Below, piece by piece: positions 59,564-64,000 of a DNA stretch of 64,000 nt. The notes under the pieces were generated by a model that did no database searches, was not told the DNA's origin, and saw nothing but the letters and a program-made list of their open reading frames with translations. Source of the DNA: Phycicoccus duodecadis (GTDB taxonomy: Bacteria; Actinomycetota; Actinomycetes; Actinomycetales; Dermatophilaceae); assembly GCF_002846495.1 (NCBI RefSeq), contig NZ_PJNE01000001.1, positions 2,294,001 to 2,358,000 of the forward strand, in the 5' to 3' direction. Position 1 is the first letter of the stretch; each line of letters starts with the position of its first letter. The position numbers and the translations under genes are program-made.

Positions 59564-60820
59564 TCAGCCCGCCAGGAAGGCCGCGACCGCCCCGTGCAGA
59601 GCCGCGAGGTCGTCGACGTGCACCAGCTCGCGGGCCGAGTGCATCGACAGCAGCCCCACGCCCACGTCGACCGTCGGGATGCCGAGCCGGGTCGCCGCGA
59701 TGGGCCCGATGGTCGAGCCGCCGGGGATGGTGTTGGTGTTGACGAACGGCTGCCACGGCACGCCGGCGCTCTCGCAGGCGGCGGCGAACAGGGCCTCGCC
59801 GCGGGCGTCGGTCATGTAGCGCTGGCTCGCGCTGATCTTGAGCAGCGGGCCGCCCCCGGGCCGGGGCCGGTTGGTGGGGTCGTGCTTCTCGGCGTAGCTC
59901 GGGTGCACCAGGTGGCCGGCGTCGCTCGACAGCAGCCACGAGCCCCGGGCCGAGCGGGCGGCATCCGACGTGCTCGCGCCCAGGCCCTCGCGGACCCGGC
60001 CCAGGACGTCCTCGAGGAACGGGCCACCCGCGCCGGTCGGGCTGGCCGAGCCGACCTCCTCGTGGTCGAACGCGGCCAGCACCGGGATGTGCCCGGCGTC
60101 GGCGGGGGCGGCCAGCAGCCCGGTCAGGCCGGCGTGCACGCTGGTGAGGTTGTCCATCCGGCCCGAGGCGAGGAAGGCGTCGCCGGCCCCGATGCGGGCC
60201 GGAGCCTGGGTGTCGGCGACGAACAGGTCCCAGGCCACGGCGTCGCCGAGCAGGTCGCGCAGCACGGCGTCGGCGCCGGAGCGGTCGTCGAGGCCGGTGC
60301 CCACGACGGGCAGCAGGTGGCGCTGGCGGTCGAGGTTGCTGCCGGTGTCGCCGTTGCGGTCGAGGTGGATGGCCAGGTTGGGGATGCGCGCCACGGCGCC
60401 GCTGGCGACCAGCTCGACGCGGCCGTCGGGACGGACGACCCGGCCGGCCAGCGCCAGGTCGCGGTCGAACCAGGTGGCCACGAGCGGGCCGCCGTAGACC
60501 TCGACGTTGAGCTGCTCCCAGCCGTGGCTGCGCACCACCGGGGTGGGCTTGAGGCGGAAGCCGGGGCTGTCGGTGTGCGCGCCCAGGATGCGCCAGGGTG
60601 TGGTGGGGCCGGCGCCCTCCGGCAGCCGCCACGCGATGACCGCGCCGTCGCGGACCACCACGTAGCGGCCCGGCGTGGTGGGCCAGGCGTCGTGCTCGTC
60701 GAGGGCGGTGAAGCCGGCGGCCACGAGACGGTCGCGGGCGACCGCGGCGGCGTGGAAGGCCGTGGGCGACGCGGTGACGTACTGGGCGAACTCGGCGGCG
60801 ATGGTGTCGGCGGTGCTCAC
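59564..60820 (-). CDS. apeB: M18 family aminopeptidase
   Basis: The 418-residue metallopeptidase shows GAHTDSPGFRLKPTP near residue 80 with the first zinc histidine, GTGLDDRSGADAVL near residue 175, AFDHEEVGSASPTGAGGPFL near residue 250, LVHPSYAEKHDP, and a C-terminal VDVGVGLLSMHSARELVHV. It is a cytosolic dodecameric aminopeptidase acting on acidic or neutral N-termini. GTG at 60820 follows CAGGAT (60827-60832, minus strand) by six bases. Confidence 0.93.
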   Translation of the reverse strand: MSTADTIAAEFAQYVTASPTAFHAAAVARDRLVAAGFTALDEHDAWPTTPGRYVVVRDGAVIAWRLPEGAGPTTPWRILGAHTDSPGFRLKPTPVVRSHGWEQLNVEVYGGPLVATWFDRDLALAGRVVRPDGRVELVASGAVARIPNLAIHLDRNGDTGSNLDRQRHLLPVVGTGLDDRSGADAVLRDLLGDAVAWDLFVADTQAPARIGAGDAFLASGRMDNLTSVHAGLTGLLAAPADAGHIPVLAAFDHEEVGSASPTGAGGPFLEDVLGRVREGLGASTSDAARSARGSWLLSSDAGHLVHPSYAEKHDPTNRPRPGGGPLLKISASQRYMTDARGEALFAAACESAGVPWQPFVNTNTIPGGSTIGPIAATRLGIPTVDVGVGLLSMHSARELVHVDDLAALHGAVAAFLAG

Positions 60821-60936
60821 CCCGCCATCCTGGCATCCGGGCGACGGCGCGCCCCTATCGGCGCCGTGGCGGCCGGCCGTGGGGCGAGGCGCAGGGGCGG
60901 CCCGAGGGCGTACGCCGGCCGGTCGGGGGGGCCTGA

Positions 60937-61015
60937 GCACCGGGACCTTCATCCGGGCACCGGAACCGTTCCGGGGTGCTGGTGAAGGTTCCCGCACCGG
61001 GCGAGAAAGTGGAGG
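60937..61015. repeat. Intergenic palindromic repeat, copy B
   Basis: Opens with GCACCGGGACCTTC and closes with GTGAAGGTTCCCGCACCGGG and CGAGAAAGTGGAGG, abutting the gatD stop (61016). Close to copy A at 10791-10867. The rest of 60821-61015 shows only the apeB promoter box. Confidence 0.65.
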
Positions 61016-61777
61016 TCAGCGGTGGCCGATGAGGCGGCGCACCTGGCGCTCGCGGGCCTCGTCGGCCAGCGGGTCGCTCATCGGCTCGGGCTCGAACGGC
61101 CGCCCGGTGGCGCGCTCGGCCGCCACCGCGATGAGCGCGTCGGAGACCATCGGGTTGGCCGGCAGCAGGGGGCCGTGCAGGTAGGTGCCGATGACGTTCA
61201 GCGTGCGCGCACCCTCGAGGCCGTCCTCGCCATTGTTGCCGTGCCCGGACAGGACCCGCCCGAACGGCTGCTGCCCCTCCCCCAGCACCGTCGAGCCGGA
61301 GTGGTTCTCGTAGCCGACGACCCGGCCGTACTCGGTCTCGAGGCACACCGGCCCGATCATCCGCCGGTCGTTGCCGCGGGTGGTGACGTCGAGGACGCCG
61401 AGCCCGGGCAGCACCTGGCCGGTGACGGTGTGGAAGGAGTTGCCGAACAGCTGGTACATCCCGCAGATGACGAGCATCGGCACGCCGTCGGCGGCCATCG
61501 CCTGCAGGGTGGGGCCGACGGCCTCGAGGTCGGCCTCGACGCGGGCCTGCCCCGAGTCCTGGCCGCCGCCGCCCATGAACAGGTGGGCGTCGTGCCGGAG
61601 GTCGTCGCCCGGGTCGTGCAGCACGACCTCGGCGGTGTAGCCGTGCCGGCGGATGCGGCTCGCGAGCGCGTGGGTGTTGCCGCGGTCGCCGTAGATGCTC
61701 ATCTCGCGCGGGTAGAGGTGGACGAGGGTGATGATGCCCTTGCTGGGGCCGGCGGGCTCGAGGACCTCGGTGCTCAC
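61016..61777 (-). CDS. gatD: Lipid II isoglutaminyl synthase glutamine amidotransferase subunit GatD
   Basis: The 253-residue class I amidotransferase has LVHLYPREMSIYGDRGN at the start, the catalytic cysteine in LVICGMYQLFGNSF near residue 105 and the catalytic histidine in GTYLHGPLLPANP near residue 205. With MurT it amidates the alpha-carboxyl of D-glutamate in lipid II. GTG at 61777 overlaps the murT stop (GTGA), giving tight coupling. The C-terminus (MSDPLADEARERQVRRLIGH) is typical of actinobacteria. Confidence 0.94.
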   Translation of the reverse strand: MSTEVLEPAGPSKGIITLVHLYPREMSIYGDRGNTHALASRIRRHGYTAEVVLHDPGDDLRHDAHLFMGGGGQDSGQARVEADLEAVGPTLQAMAADGVPMLVICGMYQLFGNSFHTVTGQVLPGLGVLDVTTRGNDRRMIGPVCLETEYGRVVGYENHSGSTVLGEGQQPFGRVLSGHGNNGEDGLEGARTLNVIGTYLHGPLLPANPMVSDALIAVAAERATGRPFEPEPMSDPLADEARERQVRRLIGHR

Positions 61778-63072
61778 TGCGGGCCGTCCTCTCCGAACTG
61801 GGCCAGGCCGTGGCGGGCGGCCAGGGTGCGGCGCAGCGCCATCATCGCCGTGTAGGTGCAGAAGATGCGCTTGGGCTCGTCGGGGTGCCCGGCCGTGAAC
61901 GCGTCGAGCGCGGTGTCGAGGTCGGGCACCACCCGGCCGGTGTGCACGTCGTCGTAGTGCAGCCGGAGCGCCATGTCGTAGGCCCGCACGCCGCTGGTGA
62001 CGGCCACCCCGCGCTCGCGCAGCGACGCGAACGACACGTCGTAGAGCCACGACACGTCGCGGCCGTCGGCGTCGTTGTCGTTGATGGCGATCATGGTGGC
62101 GACCGGGGTGGTGCCGTAGGTCGAGAGGGCCACCCCGAAGCCGGCAGGGTTCTTCACCAGCACCAGCTCGAGCGGCTGGCCGTCGACCATGATGACCTCG
62201 CCGCGCCCGAACGGCGGCTGCACCGCGGCCAGCGCGGTGGCGGCGGTCGCGGCGTCGAAGGCCTCACCCAGCAGCATCCGCGCGGTGGTGGTGGCCGCGG
62301 TGGCGTTGATCATGGCGGCCAGGCCGCGCTGGCGCAGCGTGACCGGGCCGACCGTGACGTCGTCGAACACGATGTCGAACACCCGCTCGTCGACCGGCCG
62401 CAGCCGCGCGTCGCCGGGGCCGTACTCCCGGGTGAGGGGCTCGTCGTCGAAGCGGGCGTCGTGCTCGGTGAGCTCGGGCAGTCGGTCGGCGATCAAGGCG
62501 TCGAGGCCGAACCAGTGCACCGGCACGTCGACCGCATCGGCGGCGCGGGCGATGAACGGGTCGTCGGCGTTGGCCACGACGCCCTCGGTGCTCGCGGCGC
62601 CCAGGCGGGCCAGCAGGGCGGCGGTGTGGTCGATCTCGGCGAACCGGTCGAGCTGGTCGCGCGCGACGTTGAGCAGCAGCGCGTGGGTGGGCGGCACCTC
62701 GTCGATGAACCGCATGGCGTGGGCCTCGTCGAGCTCGACGACCACCATGTCGCTGACCAGCCGGCCGCTGAGCGGCAGCTGCGGCAGCATCTCGGAGAGC
62801 ACGCCACGGGTGAAGTTCGAGCCGGTGGGGTTGGTGAAGACGCTGCGCCCGTGGGCCCGCAGCACCGCGACCAGCATCTTGGTGGTCGTGGTCTTGCCGT
62901 TGGTGCCGCTGACCACGACGATGCCGCCGTGCACGCCCGAGAGCGAGCGGCGCAGGATGCGGGGCTGGATGCGCTCGGCCACCAGCCCAGGGAAGGCCGA
63001 GCCACCGCCCCGACGACGGGCGAGGGCTCGAGCGGTCTTGCCCGCGACGACGGCGGCGGCCGTTCTCAGCAC
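61774..63072 (-). CDS. murT: Lipid II isoglutaminyl synthase subunit MurT (Mur ligase fold)
   Basis: The 432-residue Mur ligase-like protein has the P-loop VSGTNGKTTTTKML near residue 55, FTNPTGSNFTRGV, NVARDQLDRFAEIDH, and DVSWLYDVSFASL with the catalytic aspartate near residue 340, in the DUF1727 domain. The Cys4 zinc ribbon found in staphylococcal and streptococcal MurT is absent: only one cysteine remains, in FCTYTAMM. GTG at 63072 follows TAGGGT (63079-63084, minus strand) by six bases. Confidence 0.93.
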   Translation of the reverse strand: MLRTAAAVVAGKTARALARRRGGGSAFPGLVAERIQPRILRRSLSGVHGGIVVVSGTNGKTTTTKMLVAVLRAHGRSVFTNPTGSNFTRGVLSEMLPQLPLSGRLVSDMVVVELDEAHAMRFIDEVPPTHALLLNVARDQLDRFAEIDHTAALLARLGAASTEGVVANADDPFIARAADAVDVPVHWFGLDALIADRLPELTEHDARFDDEPLTREYGPGDARLRPVDERVFDIVFDDVTVGPVTLRQRGLAAMINATAATTTARMLLGEAFDAATAATALAAVQPPFGRGEVIMVDGQPLELVLVKNPAGFGVALSTYGTTPVATMIAINDNDADGRDVSWLYDVSFASLRERGVAVTSGVRAYDMALRLHYDDVHTGRVVPDLDTALDAFTAGHPDEPKRIFCTYTAMMALRRTLAARHGLAQFGEDGPQ

Positions 63073-63140
63073 GGGGCAACCCTAGCCAGGACCAGGCGCG
63101 TGTCCCGCATCCGGCCTGCCGCGCGGTCGCTGCGTGGGGC

Positions 63141-64000
63141 TCAGCCGGGCAGGTGCGCGTCGAGCCAGCTGACCACGTCGGCCAGCACCTCGTCGCGGTT
63201 GGTCTCGTTGAAGAGCTCGTGCCGGGCCTCGGGGTAGAGCGTGCAGGTGACGTCGGTGAGGCCGGCCTCGCGGTAGGCCTGCGCCACGGCCCGCGGGCCC
63301 TTGCCGCCGTCGCCCACCGGGTCGCGGTCGCCCGAGACCAGCAGCACCGGCAGGTCGCGACGTACGCCGGCCACCTGCTGGGGGTCGTTGATACCGGCGA
63401 GGCCGCCCAGCAGGTCGGCGAAGAAGCCCGAGGTGAAGGTGTTGCCGCACAGCGGGTCGGCGACGTAGGCGTCGACCTCGGCCTCGTCGCGGCTGAGCCA
63501 GTCGAAGTCGGTGCGGTTGGGCTTGAAGGCGGCGTTGTACTGCCCGAAGGTCAGCTTGTCGAGCAGGCTGCTCGTGTGCCGCCGCCCGCGCAGCCGCGCC
63601 TCGAGCGCCGCGACGCCGGCGCCGACCTTGCCCAGCGCGCCGGGGTCGCCCGCGGTGCCCGACAGCACCAGCCCGGCCAGGTCGTGGGAGTCCTGGATGA
63701 CGTAGCTACGGGCGAGGAACGAGCCCATCGAGTGCCCGAGGAGGAACACCGGCAGCCCCGGGTGCTCGGCGCGGGCGTGGTCGGTGACCTGGCGCAGGTC
63801 GGCCACCACGCGGGTCCAGCCGTCGCGGTCGGCGAAGTAGCCGTGGTCGGCAGCCTCGGCGGTGCGGCCGTGCCCCCGGTGGTCGTGGGCGTAGACGGCA
63901 TACCCGGCCGCGGTGAGGGCCTCGGCGACCCGGGCGTAGCGGGCCGAGTGCTCGGCCATCCCGTGGGCGATCTGCACGACCCCCTTCGGCTCACCGTCGG
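63141..64000 (-). CDS. Alpha/beta-hydrolase, monoacylglycerol lipase-like; 5' end cut by window
   Basis: The frame is open to base 64000 and reads DGEPKGVVQIAHGMAEHSA before the internal GTG at 63977, so the gene starts outside the window and 286 residues are visible. The lysophospholipase/MGL pattern is clear: AHGMAEHSARYARVAEAL, DHRGHGRT, LLGHSMGSFLARSYVI with the nucleophile serine, LVSGDRDPVGDGG for the acid and YPEARHELFNE for the histidine. It hydrolyses a monoacylglycerol or similar ester in the cytosol. Confidence 0.87.
   Translation of the reverse strand, partial: DGEPKGVVQIAHGMAEHSARYARVAEALTAAGYAVYAHDHRGHGRTAEAADHGYFADRDGWTRVVADLRQVTDHARAEHPGLPVFLLGHSMGSFLARSYVIQDSHDLAGLVLSGTAGDPGALGKVGAGVAALEARLRGRRHTSSLLDKLTFGQYNAAFKPNRTDFDWLSRDEAEVDAYVADPLCGNTFTSGFFADLLGGLAGINDPQQVAGVRRDLPVLLVSGDRDPVGDGGKGPRAVAQAYREAGLTDVTCTLYPEARHELFNETNRDEVLADVVSWLDAHLPG

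Overview
The window is a 64-kb piece of a high-GC actinobacterial chromosome. It is dense, with GTGA/ATGA/TGATG start-stop overlaps inside operons. Single-copy marker genes (folD, purN, purH, sucC, sucD, pcrA, murT, gatD) and their grouping suggest a Gram-positive actinobacterium, perhaps of the Intrasporangiaceae/Micrococcales type. The family assignment is an impression from gene content, not a computed placement. No rRNA, tRNA, CRISPR array, phage or insertion sequence was found. About 16 genes carry a -10 box exactly six bases before the start codon, so leaderless mRNAs are common here.

Layout. 1-3784: a truncated AbiEi-like gene, a decayed chaA (Ca2+/H+ antiporter), folD, a small conserved gene and a multi-pass membrane acyltransferase-like gene. 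3753-30923: a catabolic block, interrupted by a low-GC zinc-finger gene, two small genes and an NfeD/flotillin pair. 30950-31747: an FNT channel. 31780-38157: purH, a PPOX enzyme, purN, a membrane protein, sucD and sucC. 38389-45767: secreted M4 protease, lipase, M23 peptidase, PcrA helicase and a small secreted protein. 45971-55703: LigD-type polymerase, ArfB, D-amino-acid oxidase, family-5 uracil-DNA glycosylase, GNAT, quinone reductase and a PspC-type sensor/regulator system. 55694-64000: NUDIX, glycosyltransferase, PIG-L deacetylase, UPF0104 membrane protein, M18 aminopeptidase, the GatD/MurT lipid II amidation pair and a truncated lipase.

The catabolic block is the most interesting part. 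It encodes a UraA-type pyrimidine permease, a three-subunit molybdenum hydroxylase with its CoxG-like maturation protein, a nitrilase-superfamily amidase, RidA, an ATP-dependent hydantoinase pair (HyuA/HyuB), a CaiB-type CoA-transferase, carbamate kinase and a barbiturase/cyanuric acid hydrolase. Divergent from a PucR-type regulator are FdrA, DUF1116 and DUF2877, the three-protein set linked to phosphorolytic oxalurate cleavage in E. coli (oxamate carbamoyltransferase). Ureidomalonate, the barbiturase product, is the one-carbon-longer homologue of oxalurate. I therefore propose, as inference, an energy-conserving oxidative pyrimidine pathway: uracil -> barbiturate -> ureidomalonate -> malonamate + carbamoyl phosphate. 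Carbamoyl phosphate would give ATP, NH3 and CO2 by carbamate kinase; malonamate would give malonate by the amidase and then malonyl-CoA by the CoA-transferase. A near-palindrome, GTTGcCAAC, lies at pucR/fdrA, the permease and (one mismatch) carbamate kinase, and looks like the operator linking these units. A heme N-oxygenase-like gene (YqcI/YcgG) coupled to a DUF1989 gene closes the block and may handle a guanidino or ureido compound.
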